Below, one piece after another: positions 52,826 through 61,463 of a stretch of DNA of 64,000 nt. The notes below the pieces were generated by a model, which worked only from the letters and a program-made list of their open reading frames with translations, was not told where the DNA came from and ran no database searches. The DNA is from Streptomyces toyocaensis (GTDB taxonomy: Bacteria > Actinomycetota > Actinomycetes > Streptomycetales > Streptomycetaceae): the NCBI RefSeq assembly GCF_000725125.1, contig NZ_JFCB01000001.1, forward strand, positions 1-64,000. Direction: 5' to 3'. How positions within the stretch are numbered: the first letter of the stretch is position 1; each line of letters begins with the position of its first letter. A program made the position numbers and the translations under genes.

Positions 52826-53689
52826 TCAGAAGGGGTACCAGCGCACGGTCTCGTCCCCGTCCCGCAGCGACGCCACCCGGCGTTCGAACTCGGCCAGCGC
52901 CTTGGGGTTGCCCGGCGCGTGCTGGGCGACCCAGGCGCAGCTGGCGGTCTCCCGCGCACCGCGCAGCACCGAGCAGCCCTCCCAGGCGCGCACGTCCCAG
53001 CCGTAGGTGCCGGTGAAGGACGCGTACGCCTCGTCCGGCAGCCCGTAGCGGTCGTGGGTGAGGGCCATCACCACCAGGTCGTGCTCACGCAGATCCGCCG
53101 AGAACGTCTCCAGGTCCACCAGGACCGGACCGTCCGGCCCGATGTGCACATTGCGGGGCAGTGCGTCGCCATGGATGGGCCCCGGCGGCAGCAGGGGCGT
53201 CAGCGCCGCGGCGGCCGACGCGAAACCGTCACGCCGCTCGCGCAGGTACGCCGCGTCGGCGGGGTCGATCGCGTCGCCCGCGAGCCGCAGCCAGCGTTCC
53301 ACACCGCCCAGCAGCTCGCGGGGCGGCAGCGCGAAGGGGGGAGCGGGCAGCGCGTGGACCAGCCGCAGCAGTGCGGCCAGATCCGCAGGTCCTGCGGGCC
53401 GCACGGGCTCCGGCAGTCGGTGCCACACGGTCACCGGGTGCCCCTCCACCAGCAGTGCCCCGGGTTCGGCCGCCCGCACCGCGGGCACCCCCCGAGCCGC
53501 CAGCCACCCGGCGACGGCCAGCTCCCGGCGGGCCCGGTCCAGCAGCTCGGCGTCGCGGCCGACCTTGACGACCAGGTCACCGGCGGCGAACACCGCGTTC
53601 TCGCCGAGGGCGAGCAACCGCGCGTCCCGTGCCGCGCCGGGCAGCACTCCCGCCGCCGTGAGCACGTCCCGCGCCCGTGCCTCGTCCAT
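52826..53689 (-). CDS. Aminoglycoside phosphotransferase family kinase
   Basis: 287 aa from the ATG at 53687-53689. The APH catalytic loop is intact, HGDALPRN near residue 170, and the metal Asp is in VLVDLETFS; ATP-binding Lys is in GDLVVKVGRD. The substrate cannot be told from sequence; many such proteins phosphorylate cellular small molecules rather than antibiotics. It is convergent with the exonuclease gene (19-bp gap) and divergent from the MGT glycosyltransferase gene. Confidence 0.88.
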   Translation of the reverse strand: MDEARARDVLTAAGVLPGAARDARLLALGENAVFAAGDLVVKVGRDAELLDRARRELAVAGWLAARGVPAVRAAEPGALLVEGHPVTVWHRLPEPVRPAGPADLAALLRLVHALPAPPFALPPRELLGGVERWLRLAGDAIDPADAAYLRERRDGFASAAAALTPLLPPGPIHGDALPRNVHIGPDGPVLVDLETFSADLREHDLVVMALTHDRYGLPDEAYASFTGTYGWDVRAWEGCSVLRGARETASCAWVAQHAPGNPKALAEFERRVASLRDGDETVRWYPF

Positions 53690-53788
53690 CCGTCCCCTCC
53701 AGCTCCCACCGGCGTCCGGCCGCCGTGATCCGGCCGTCCATCGGCCAGTCTCGCATTCGTGCAGGTGTGCGTATGCGCAGTATTCCGG

Positions 53789-53818
53789 TTGCACGAGACG
53801 TATCGTCTCGTCTAGGGT
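53789..53818 (+). promoter_or_regulatory. Promoter with operator palindrome inside its spacer
   Basis: TTGCAC (53789-53794), 18-bp spacer, TAGGGT (53813-53818). A perfect 8-bp inverted repeat, ACGAGACG-TAT-CGTCTCGT (53793-53811), fills the spacer, the classical position for a TetR-type repressor. The glycosyltransferase ATG follows the -10 by 6 bp with no ribosome site, so a leaderless mRNA is predicted. Confidence 0.7.
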
Positions 53819-53824
53819 CCTGGC

Positions 53825-55015
53825 ATGACTGGTCCCGCTCACATCGCCATGTTCTCCATCGCCGCCCACGGGCACGTGAACCCGAGCCTCGAGGTGATCC
53901 GCGAGCTCGTGGCACGCGGCCACCGGGTCACGTACGCGATCCCTCCGCTCTTCGCCGGCAAGGTCGCCGGGACGGGCGCCGAACCCAAGCTGTGGCACAG
54001 CACGCTGCCAGGTCCCGACGACGACCCGGAGGCCTGGGGCACCACGCTGCTGGACAACGTGGAGCCGTTCCTCAACGACGCCGTCCAGGCACTCCCGCAG
54101 CTCGTCGAGGCCTACGAGGGGGACACGCCCGACCTCGTCCTGCACGACATCACCTCCTACCCGGCACGCGTGCTCGGCCACCGCTGGGGAGTGCCCGTCA
54201 TCTCCCTCTCGCCGAACCTCGTCGCCTGGGAGGGGTACGAGAAGGAGATCGCCGAGCCGATGTGGGAGGAACCGAGGAGGACCGAGCGGGGGCGGGCCTA
54301 CTACGCCCGCTTCCGCGCCTGGCTGGAGGAGAACGGGATCACGCAGCACCCGGACGACTTCGCGGGCCGCCCGGACCGTTCCCTCGTCCTGATCCCCAGG
54401 GTGCTCCAGCCGCACGCCGACCGGGTCGACGAGCGGGTGTACTCCTTCGTCGGGGCCTGCCAGGGCGACCGGGGCGCGGAGGGCGACTGGCAGCGGCCGG
54501 CCGGGGCGGAGAAGGTCGTCCTGGTGTCGCTCGGCTCGTCCTTCACCAAGCAGCCGGAGTTCTACCGGGAGTGCGTCAGGGCGTTCGGCGGTCTGCCCGG
54601 CTGGCACCTGGTCCTCCAGATCGGCGGGCACGTAAACCCCGCCGAGCTGGGGGACGTACCGGAGAACGTCGAGGTGCGCTCCTGGGTGCCGCAGCTCGCG
54701 GTCCTCAGGCAGGCCGACCTGTTCGTCACCCACGCCGGCGCCGGAGGCAGCCAGGAGGGACTGGCCACGGCCACGCCGATGATCGCGGTACCGCAGGCGG
54801 TGGACCAGTTCGGCAACGCCGACATGCTCCAGGGGCTCGGGGTGGCCCGGCACGTGCCCGCAGGCGAGGCGACCGCCGAGGTGCTGAGGGCGGCGGCGTC
54901 GTCCCTCGTCGAGGATCCCGAGGTCGCCCGGCGGCTCAAGGGCATCCAGGCCGAGATGGCGGAGGAGGGCGGCACGCGCCGGGCGGCCGACCTGATCGAG
55001 GCGGAGCTGCGGTAG
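53825..55015 (+). CDS. MGT-family macrolide-type glycosyltransferase (GT1)
   Basis: 396 aa. It has the GT-B fold of OleD/Mgt: N-terminal [36 protein letters not shown] and C-terminal nucleotide-sugar motif [49 protein letters not shown]. Enzymes of this group inactivate macrolides or other phenolic compounds with UDP-glucose. The start ATG lacks a ribosome site and is placed for leaderless translation. The operator-like palindrome in the promoter implies induction by a compound, but no repressor gene is adjacent. Confidence 0.92.
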   Translation: MTGPAHIAMFSIAAHGHVNPSLEVIRELVARGHRVTYAIPPLFAGKVAGTGAEPKLWHSTLPGPDDDPEAWGTTLLDNVEPFLNDAVQALPQLVEAYEGDTPDLVLHDITSYPARVLGHRWGVPVISLSPNLVAWEGYEKEIAEPMWEEPRRTERGRAYYARFRAWLEENGITQHPDDFAGRPDRSLVLIPRVLQPHADRVDERVYSFVGACQGDRGAEGDWQRPAGAEKVVLVSLGSSFTKQPEFYRECVRAFGGLPGWHLVLQIGGHVNPAELGDVPENVEVRSWVPQLAVLRQADLFVTHAGAGGSQEGLATATPMIAVPQAVDQFGNADMLQGLGVARHVPAGEATAEVLRAAASSLVEDPEVARRLKGIQAEMAEEGGTRRAADLIEAELR

Positions 55016-55025
55016 CCGCAGGCCG

Positions 55026-55053
55026 GGGGCCCGGCGGAAGACCGCCGGGCCCC
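55026..55053. terminator. Strong bidirectional hairpin terminator
   Basis: GGGGCCCGGCGG (55026-55037) pairs perfectly with CCGCCGGGCCCC (55042-55053) around AAGA, between the convergent glycosyltransferase and MMPL genes. Confidence 0.85.
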
Positions 55054-55075
55054 TTGCCGCCGCGCGTTCGCCGGA

Positions 55076-57325
55076 TCAGACCGGCACGCGCTCGCCCTTG
55101 TCGTCCCGCGCCATCGGCGGCGCCACGGCCTCCGGCGACTCGTCGTGGGTCAGGTCGGGCATCCGGTGCAGCCACTTCGGCAGGTACCAGTTGCGCTCAC
55201 CGAGCAGCGTCATCACCGCCGGGAGCAGCACACCCCGGATGATCGTCGCGTCGATGAGGACCGCCGCCGCGAGGCCGACGCCCATCTGCTTCATCGACTG
55301 CATCGACAGCGTCCCGAAGATCGCGAACACGGCGACCATGATGACCGCGGCGCTGGTGACGACACCGGCCGTGGTGACCACACCGTGCTGGATCGCTTCC
55401 CGCGTCGTACGGCCCCGCATCCGGGCCTCGCGGATCCGGGAGACCACGAAGACGTGGTAGTCCATCGACAGGCCGAACAGGATCACGAACAGGAACAGCG
55501 GCAGCCAGGTGATGATCGCGCCGACCCCCTCCGCGCCCACCAGGGACGCCCCCCAGCCGTGCTGGAAGACCGCCACGAGGATGCCGTACGCGGCACCCAC
55601 CGAGAGCAGGTTCAGCACGATGGAGGTGATGGCGACCGTCAGCGAGCGGAACGACAGCAGCATCAGCAGGAAGGCGAAGACCACCACGAAGGCGAACACC
55701 GGGACGACGGCTCCGACCAGCTGGTCGTTGAAGTCCTTCGAGCCGGCGATCTGCCCGGTGATCGGCGCCTCCAGCCCGTCCACGTCGCCGAGCGTGGCGG
55801 GCCGCACCTCGTCGCGGAGCGTGTCCAGACTCTCGCCCGCCTTGTCCTGGTCGGAACCGCCGACCAGCGGAACGTAGACGAAGGCGACGTTCTGCCGGTC
55901 GTGCAGCTTGATCTCGACCGGGCCGCGCGAGGCACCCGAACTGACCGCCTGCTCCCGGAAGTCGGCGAGCGCGGCCTTCACCTCGGGCGCGTTGATGTCG
56001 TCCGCCCTGACGACCACCTCGGCCGGCTCGGTGCCGCCCGGGAACGCCTCGTTGACCCGGTCGTACGTCTGCACGATCGGCAGCGAGTCGCCGAACTCCT
56101 GGTCCAGCGTGAGGTTCTGCGTCTTCATCCCGAGTGCGGGAGCGGCCACGGCGAGCAGCGCGCCGGCCGCCACCACGCCGGCGAGCACCGGCTTGGCGAG
56201 CACCCGCTTCAGCACGGCCGTCCAGAACCGGCTGTCCGTGCCGCCGCTCGTGCGCCGCCGGCGCAGGAACGGCAGGCGGCCCTTCTCGACCCGCTCGCCC
56301 AGCAGCGAGAGGAGCGCCGGCAGGACGGTGACCGAACCGACCATGGCGACGGCCACCACCATCAGCGAGGCCAGACCCATCGCCTCGAACTCCGCGAGCC
56401 CGGTGAACAGCATGCCCGCCATGGCGACGCACACGGTCACACCGGAGACGACGATCGCCCGGCCACTGGTCGCGGCGGCGATCCGCAGTGCCGTCCGCGC
56501 GTCCCGCCCGGCCGCCCGCTCCTCACGCTCCCGGCGCAGATAGAACAGGCAGTAGTCGACACCGACGGCCAGGCCGACCAGCAGCATCACCGAGTTCGCG
56601 GTCTCGCTCATCGGCTGGAGATGACTGACCAGGCCCATCAGACCCATCGTCGCCATGATCGCGGTGATCGCCAGAGCCACCGGCAGCAGCGCCGCCACCA
56701 GCGCGCCGAACGCGATCAGCAGGATGCCGAGCGCCACCGGCACCGCCGAGTACTCGGCCTTCTTGAAGTCGTCGCCGAACGCGTCGTCGAACGTCTTCAT
56801 CATGCTGGCGCCGCCGATCTCCTCGATCCGCAGCGACTCGTGCTCCTTCTGGACGTCCGCCACGGCCTTCAGCACCGGCTCGACCCGCTCCCCGGCGGTG
56901 TCGGAGTCGCCGCGCATGTCGAACTGGACCAGCGCGCTGCGCCCGTCCCCGGAGATGGTGTCGCTCTCGTACGGCGAGGTGACGTCCGTGGCCTCACCGG
57001 TCCCCTCCACGGCCGTGACGACCGCGGTGACCGCCGACCGGAACTCCTCGTCCGTGGCCGTCAGGCCCTCGTCCTTCGCCTGGACGAGCACGGTCTCACT
57101 GGCCGGCTCCTCGATGCCGGCGTCCTCGATGATGCGGGCGGCGGTGCTGGTCTCCCCCTTGAGCTGATCGCTGTCGCCGACGTCGACCCGGCCTGCGGCC
57201 GACCCCAGTCCCATCGCCAGCACGACGAACAGCACCCAGATGCCGACGGCCGCCCAGCGGTGCCGGGCGCTCCAGCCGCCGGCCCGGGCGGCGAGGCCCC
57301 GTACCCGCGAATCTCCGTTCCCCAT
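55076..57325 (-). CDS. MMPL-family RND transporter
   Basis: 749 aa from the ATG at 57323-57325. It has two repeats, each with a long outer loop and a bundle of membrane spans (about 12 in total). The family segments VGVDYCLFYLRREREER and FGLSMDYHVFVVSRIREARMRGRTTREAIQHG carry the proton-relay Asp-Tyr pairs. MmpL-type proteins export lipids, siderophores or drugs by proton motive force. No TetR regulator or lipid-biosynthesis gene is next to it. It is divergent from the DUF1697 gene. Confidence 0.93.
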   Translation of the reverse strand: MGNGDSRVRGLAARAGGWSARHRWAAVGIWVLFVVLAMGLGSAAGRVDVGDSDQLKGETSTAARIIEDAGIEEPASETVLVQAKDEGLTATDEEFRSAVTAVVTAVEGTGEATDVTSPYESDTISGDGRSALVQFDMRGDSDTAGERVEPVLKAVADVQKEHESLRIEEIGGASMMKTFDDAFGDDFKKAEYSAVPVALGILLIAFGALVAALLPVALAITAIMATMGLMGLVSHLQPMSETANSVMLLVGLAVGVDYCLFYLRREREERAAGRDARTALRIAAATSGRAIVVSGVTVCVAMAGMLFTGLAEFEAMGLASLMVVAVAMVGSVTVLPALLSLLGERVEKGRLPFLRRRRTSGGTDSRFWTAVLKRVLAKPVLAGVVAAGALLAVAAPALGMKTQNLTLDQEFGDSLPIVQTYDRVNEAFPGGTEPAEVVVRADDINAPEVKAALADFREQAVSSGASRGPVEIKLHDRQNVAFVYVPLVGGSDQDKAGESLDTLRDEVRPATLGDVDGLEAPITGQIAGSKDFNDQLVGAVVPVFAFVVVFAFLLMLLSFRSLTVAITSIVLNLLSVGAAYGILVAVFQHGWGASLVGAEGVGAIITWLPLFLFVILFGLSMDYHVFVVSRIREARMRGRTTREAIQHGVVTTAGVVTSAAVIMVAVFAIFGTLSMQSMKQMGVGLAAAVLIDATIIRGVLLPAVMTLLGERNWYLPKWLHRMPDLTHDESPEAVAPPMARDDKGERVPV

Positions 57326-57699
57326 GACGGGCTCGCTCCCTCGTGTTCGGCGGCGACCCCCTGCCGCCACCTGACCCTTTCGACGGTAGGGGCCGGATCA
57401 GCCCGTCTCGTCGTGCTGTCCGGTGAAGCTGCGGGGCGCCGAGTCATCCCATCGGCGTCGGCCTCCTCACCACTGGGGAGGACAGCGGTCCCCTACACGT
57501 ACCCGGGGATGTGGGGGACGGTGATCAGGGTTGCGGGGCGCCGTCCGCCTTTTCGCGACCCTGTTGAACACGTCACAGACGAGTGTTCCGGTTGATCCGG
57601 ACCCCACCGGTCCGCCAGAGTTCCGCACGGGTCCGCCCCACGCGGACCGGCCGTCGTGCCCGCCCCCACGGGGCACGACGGCCGTTCTATCGTGTCCCC
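57326..57699. other. 374-bp divergent intergenic region (MMPL / DUF1697)
   Basis: It holds both promoters. An inverted repeat GAACAC-N11-GTGTTC lies at 57566-57588, and TATCGT (57688-57693) is placed 6 bp before the DUF1697 ATG as a leaderless-type -10. I recognise no gene in it. Confidence 0.5.
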
Positions 57700-58248
57700 A
57701 TGACGACGAGGTACGCGGCGCTGCTGCGCGGGATCAACGTGGGCGGCAGCAGGAAGGTGCCGATGGCCGAGCTGCGCGCCCTGATGGAGGGGCTCGGCCA
57801 CGAGGGGGTGCGCACCCATCTGCAGAGCGGCCAGGCGGTGTTCACCTCCGGGCACGGCGACGAGGAGTCACTCGCCGCCGAGCTGGCCGGGGCACTCGAG
57901 CGGCACTTCGGGTTCGGCGTCGACGTGATCGTGCGCGACCACGCCTATGTGAGGGCCGTCGTCGACCACTGCCCCTTCCCGGCCGGCGCGTTGGAGCCCA
58001 AGCAGCTCCACGTCACCTACTTCTCCGCGCCCGTCACCCCGGAGCGCTTCGCCGAGATCGACCCGGCGGCCCACCTGCCCGAGGAGTTCCGCCTCGGTGA
58101 CCGCGTGCTGTACCTGTACGCCCCGGACGGCCTCGGCCGTTCCCGGCTCGCCGAGCACCTCGCCAGGCCCCGCATCAACAAGGGCGTCGTCGCCACCACC
58201 CGCAACTGGAACACGGTGACGAAGCTGGTGGAACTCACCGAGGGCTGA
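57700..58248 (+). CDS. DUF1697 family protein
   Basis: 182 aa. DUF1697 is recognised from RYAALLRGINVGGSRKVPMAELRALMEGLG, THLQSGQAVFTS, VDVIVRDH and the C-terminal RINKGVVATTRNWNTVTKL. The fold resembles an alpha/beta nucleotide- or RNA-binding domain; the function is unknown. The ATG has no ribosome site and lies 6 bp after TATCGT, so the mRNA is probably leaderless. Confidence 0.9.
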   Translation: MTTRYAALLRGINVGGSRKVPMAELRALMEGLGHEGVRTHLQSGQAVFTSGHGDEESLAAELAGALERHFGFGVDVIVRDHAYVRAVVDHCPFPAGALEPKQLHVTYFSAPVTPERFAEIDPAAHLPEEFRLGDRVLYLYAPDGLGRSRLAEHLARPRINKGVVATTRNWNTVTKLVELTEG

Positions 58249-58340
58249 CCGGGAAGGTGGGCGGGCGCCGGGATTGGACCAGCGCCGGGGCCGCCAAGTG
58301 GACCAGGAACCCGCCCCGCACCGCCCGTACGGTCGACGGC

Positions 58341-58958
58341 ATGAGCAACGGATCACCCACCCGCGTCGACTGCTGGTTCGACCCCGCCTGCCCCTTCGCC
58401 TGGATCACCTCCCGCTGGCTGCTGGAGGTCGAGCGGCAGCGCCCGCTCGACCTGCGTTTCCGCGTGATGAGCCTCCACCTGCACAACCTCGGCAACGAGC
58501 TGCCCGACTGGTACCGGGACCTGGTCGACCGCTCCGTCGGCCCGGTACGGGTGGAGGTGGCCGCCGCCGAACGGCACGGCGAGAAGGTGCTGCGCGACCT
58601 CTACACCGCACTCGGCACCCGGATCCACGAGCGTGGCACGAAGGACTTCGACACCGTGATCGCCGAGTCCCTCGCCGAACTCGGCCTGCCCGGGGGCCTG
58701 GCCGCCGCCGCGCACGACCCGGCGTACGACGACGCCGTGCGCCGCAGCCACGAGGCGGGCGCCGAACCGGACTCGGGCGCCTACGTGGGGACGCCGACCC
58801 TGCACGTCGACGGAACGGTGTGGTTCGGACCGGTGCTGCGGGCCGTACCCCGGGGCGAGCGCGCGGCCCGGCTGTTCGACAGCTACCGGGTGCTGGCCAC
58901 CGACCCCGACTTCTTCGAGCTGAAGCGGACCCGGACGGGCGGCCTGTCCTTCGACTGA
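58341..58958 (+). CDS. Rv2466c-like mycothiol-dependent nitroreductase family protein (DsbA fold)
   Basis: 205 aa. It is collinear with M. tuberculosis Rv2466c: WFDPACPFAWITSRWLLEVE at the N-terminus, FRVMSLHLHNLGNELPDWYRD in the middle, VGTPTLHVDGTVWFGPVLRAVPRGE and the ending FFELKRTRTGGLSFD. Rv2466c uses a CPWC active site with mycothiol; here the motif is CPFA (Cys17, Ala20), so only the nucleophilic Cys remains. A one-thiol mechanism with mycothiol would still be possible. TACGGT ends 7 bp before the ATG, a leaderless arrangement. Confidence 0.88.
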   Translation: MSNGSPTRVDCWFDPACPFAWITSRWLLEVERQRPLDLRFRVMSLHLHNLGNELPDWYRDLVDRSVGPVRVEVAAAERHGEKVLRDLYTALGTRIHERGTKDFDTVIAESLAELGLPGGLAAAAHDPAYDDAVRRSHEAGAEPDSGAYVGTPTLHVDGTVWFGPVLRAVPRGERAARLFDSYRVLATDPDFFELKRTRTGGLSFD

Positions 58959-59009
58959 GGACCCGTCACCGCGGGCGGGGGCCGAACGAGTCGCCCGGGG
59001 CCGGACCGG

Positions 59010-59747
59010 TCAGGCGCCGACCGCTGCGAGCAGCGGCACCCGGGCCTCGTCGTACCGCTCCAGCAGCACCTGTGCCACCTCGGGTGCCGGGCCCAGCACG
59101 TCCGCCAGGACGTCGGCCTCCGCCGCGCCCCGGGCGATGCGGTCCGGCAGGAAGCCGGGAGCGAGGACGTACGGCGCGACGGCCACGCGCGCGCACCCGA
59201 GGGCGCGCAGTTCACTGACCGCCTGCTCGGTGCGGGGGAGGGAAGCGGAGGCGAACGCAGGCCGCACGGCGCACCAACCGGTGTGCCGCCACTCCCGCGC
59301 GATGTCTGCGATCACTGCGATCGCCTCCGGGTCGGAGGACCCCGCCGAGGCCAGCACGACCCCGGTCGAGGACTTGTCGGCGGGCGTCAGGCCCGCCTCG
59401 TACAGCCGGCGTTCCAGCGCCGCCAGCAGCAGCGGGGACGGGCCCAGCACCCCCGCCTGGCGGATCCGCATCCGCCGCGGTGCCTGCGCCAGCACCGCCG
59501 GGATGTCCGCCTTGGCGTGGAACGCCCGGGTCAGCAGCAGCGGGAGGGCCACCACGTCGCGGACGCCTTCCGCGTCCAGGGACTCCAGCACGCCCTTCAC
59601 CGAGGGGATGGTGAAGTCCAGGAACCCCGTCTCCACGCGCAGCCCCGGACGCAGCGACCGCACCCGCCGCACCAGGTCGTGCACGGTCGCGGCGTGCCGC
59701 GGGTCGCGGCTGCCGTGGGCGACGACGAGCAGAACGGGACGGCGCAT
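59010..59747 (-). CDS. Sirohydrochlorin chelatase (CbiX/SirB type)
   Basis: 245 aa from the ATG at 59745-59747. The protein has two similar halves; the first keeps VAHGSRDPR and TRAFHAKADIP, with the two metal-insertion histidines, and the second keeps VLAPGFLPDRI. It inserts iron into sirohydrochlorin to make siroheme, the cofactor of sulfite and nitrite reductase. It is the last gene of the sulfur operon, 8 bp after the permease gene, which fits siroheme supply for assimilatory sulfite reductase. Confidence 0.9.
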   Translation of the reverse strand: MRRPVLLVVAHGSRDPRHAATVHDLVRRVRSLRPGLRVETGFLDFTIPSVKGVLESLDAEGVRDVVALPLLLTRAFHAKADIPAVLAQAPRRMRIRQAGVLGPSPLLLAALERRLYEAGLTPADKSSTGVVLASAGSSDPEAIAVIADIAREWRHTGWCAVRPAFASASLPRTEQAVSELRALGCARVAVAPYVLAPGFLPDRIARGAAEADVLADVLGPAPEVAQVLLERYDEARVPLLAAVGA

Positions 59748-59755
59748 GACGTGAC

Positions 59756-60652
59756 TCAGCCCTTCACCAGCAGACCGCGGCTGCGCAGCACCCACCGCTC
59801 CAGCGGACTGAAGATCAGCAGGTCGATGGCGATGCCGACGGTCAGGATCAGCAGGATGGCCTCGAAGACCATGGCCATGTCGCTGGCGTTGCGGCCGTTC
59901 TCCAGCAACTGGCCGAGGCCCACTCCCAGGTCCGGGAAGGACGCGATGATCTCCGCGGCCATCAGCGAACGCCAGGAGAACGCCCACCCCTGCTTCAGGC
60001 CCGCCACATAGCCGGGCAGCGCGGCCGGCAGCACCACGTACCAGGTGCCCTTCAGCCCCGTCGCGCCCAGGGTCCGCCCGGCCCGCAGGAACAGCGGGGG
60101 CACCTGGTCGACGCCGGAGACCAGACCGTTGGCGATCGAGGGCACCGCGCCGAGCAGGATCACGGCGTACATCATCGAGTTGTTCAGGCCGAGCCAGATC
60201 ACCGCCGGCGGCACCCACGCCACCGACGGCAGCGACTGCAGACCGGACAGGATCGGCCCGATCGCGGCGCGCACCACCTTCACCCGCGCCACCAGCAGTC
60301 CCAGCGGGGTGCCGATCAGCAGCGCGAAGAAGAAGCCGAGCAGGCCGCGCGAGACGGAGGTCCAGATGTAGCCGAGCAGCTCGCCCTGGAGCCACGCCTC
60401 GCGCAGGACGTGCCACACCGCGCCCGGCGAGGGCAGTTTGGTCGGATCGTCGACGATCTCGAAGGAGACCAGGGCCTGCCACACCGCCAGCACCAGCACG
60501 GCGGCCACCACCGGCGGCAGGACCTTCTCCCTGAGGGTCAGCCGCAGCGGCCTGCGACCGGTCTGCACCGTCTCCAGTGCGTCGAGCCCCGCCTCAAGAC
60601 CGGCGAGGTCGCCCCCGTCCTTGTCCTTCGCGGTCGTCTCAGTGCTGGCCAT
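59756..60652 (-). CDS. Sulfonate-type ABC transporter permease (SsuC-like)
   Basis: 298 aa from the ATG at 60650-60652, which lies 14 bp inside the ATPase gene. About six membrane spans; the EAA loop is LRAGRTLGATGLKGTWYVVLPAALPGYVAGLKQGWAFSWRSLMAAEII, characteristic of the SsuC/TauC group. It forms the membrane channel for alkanesulfonates or taurine as a sulfur source. Confidence 0.9.
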   Translation of the reverse strand: MASTETTAKDKDGGDLAGLEAGLDALETVQTGRRPLRLTLREKVLPPVVAAVLVLAVWQALVSFEIVDDPTKLPSPGAVWHVLREAWLQGELLGYIWTSVSRGLLGFFFALLIGTPLGLLVARVKVVRAAIGPILSGLQSLPSVAWVPPAVIWLGLNNSMMYAVILLGAVPSIANGLVSGVDQVPPLFLRAGRTLGATGLKGTWYVVLPAALPGYVAGLKQGWAFSWRSLMAAEIIASFPDLGVGLGQLLENGRNASDMAMVFEAILLILTVGIAIDLLIFSPLERWVLRSRGLLVKG

Positions 60653-61427
60653 GACGGCGGATCTCCCCACGGAGTTCTTCGGTGATCTCGACGGACAGTT
60701 CCGCCACGGCGGTGTCCTCGATGCGGCGCGGATGCGGAATGCCGACGGTCCACTCACGGGCGATCCGGCCCGGGCGGGAGGACAGCAGCACCACACGCTG
60801 CGCGAGCCGGACCGCCTCGCGCACGTTGTGCGTGACGAACAGGACCGAGAGCCGTGTCTCGCGCCAGATGCGGGTCAGCTCGTCGTGCAGCACGTCCCGG
60901 GTGATGGCGTCCAGGGCCGCGAACGGCTCGTCCATCAGCAGCAGCCTGCTCTCCTGGGCGAGCGCCCGGGCCAGCGCGACCCGCTGCCGCATGCCGCCGG
61001 ACAGCTCGTGCACCCGCTTGCCGTGCGCGCCCTTCAGCCGTACGAGCTCCAACAGCTCCTCGGCCCGCCCGCGGCGTTCGTTCTTCGGCACGCCGCGCAG
61101 CTTCAGGGCGAGTTCGATGTTCTTGCCCGCGGTCAGCCACGGGAAGAGCGCGTGCTCCTGGAACATCAGCGCCGGCCGGCCGTCCGTGACGATCGTGCCG
61201 GCCGTGGGCCGGTCCAGGCCCGCGACCAGGTTGAGCAGCGTGGACTTGCCGCAGCCCGAGGCACCCAGGAGGGTGACGAACTCGCCGGGCGCGACGTCGA
61301 GCGTGATGTCGTCCAGCACGAGCTGCTGCCCGGCCGGGCCGGCGAACGACTTCGAGACGTGCTCGATCCGTGCGGCGTGCGTGACCGCCTCGGTGCCGTC
61401 GGCGGCCTGGGCGAGGGTCGTGGCCAT
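60639..61427 (-). CDS. Sulfonate-type ABC transporter ATP-binding protein (SsuB-like)
   Basis: 262 aa from the ATG at 61425-61427, preceded by AGGAGG with 8-bp spacing; a GTG nine bases earlier is too close to that site. Walker A TLLGASGCGKSTLLNLVAG, signature LSGGMRQRVALARAL, Walker B LLLMDEPFAALD, His switch FVTHNVREAVRL. The pattern RVVLLSSRPGRI after the switch is typical of SsuB/TauB. It powers the importer formed with the neighbouring permease and binding protein. Confidence 0.92.
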   Translation of the reverse strand: MATTLAQAADGTEAVTHAARIEHVSKSFAGPAGQQLVLDDITLDVAPGEFVTLLGASGCGKSTLLNLVAGLDRPTAGTIVTDGRPALMFQEHALFPWLTAGKNIELALKLRGVPKNERRGRAEELLELVRLKGAHGKRVHELSGGMRQRVALARALAQESRLLLMDEPFAALDAITRDVLHDELTRIWRETRLSVLFVTHNVREAVRLAQRVVLLSSRPGRIAREWTVGIPHPRRIEDTAVAELSVEITEELRGEIRRHGQH

Positions 61428-61463
61428 GGTCGTCACCTCCTGGGAACTCTGCGTTGTCCGGGC

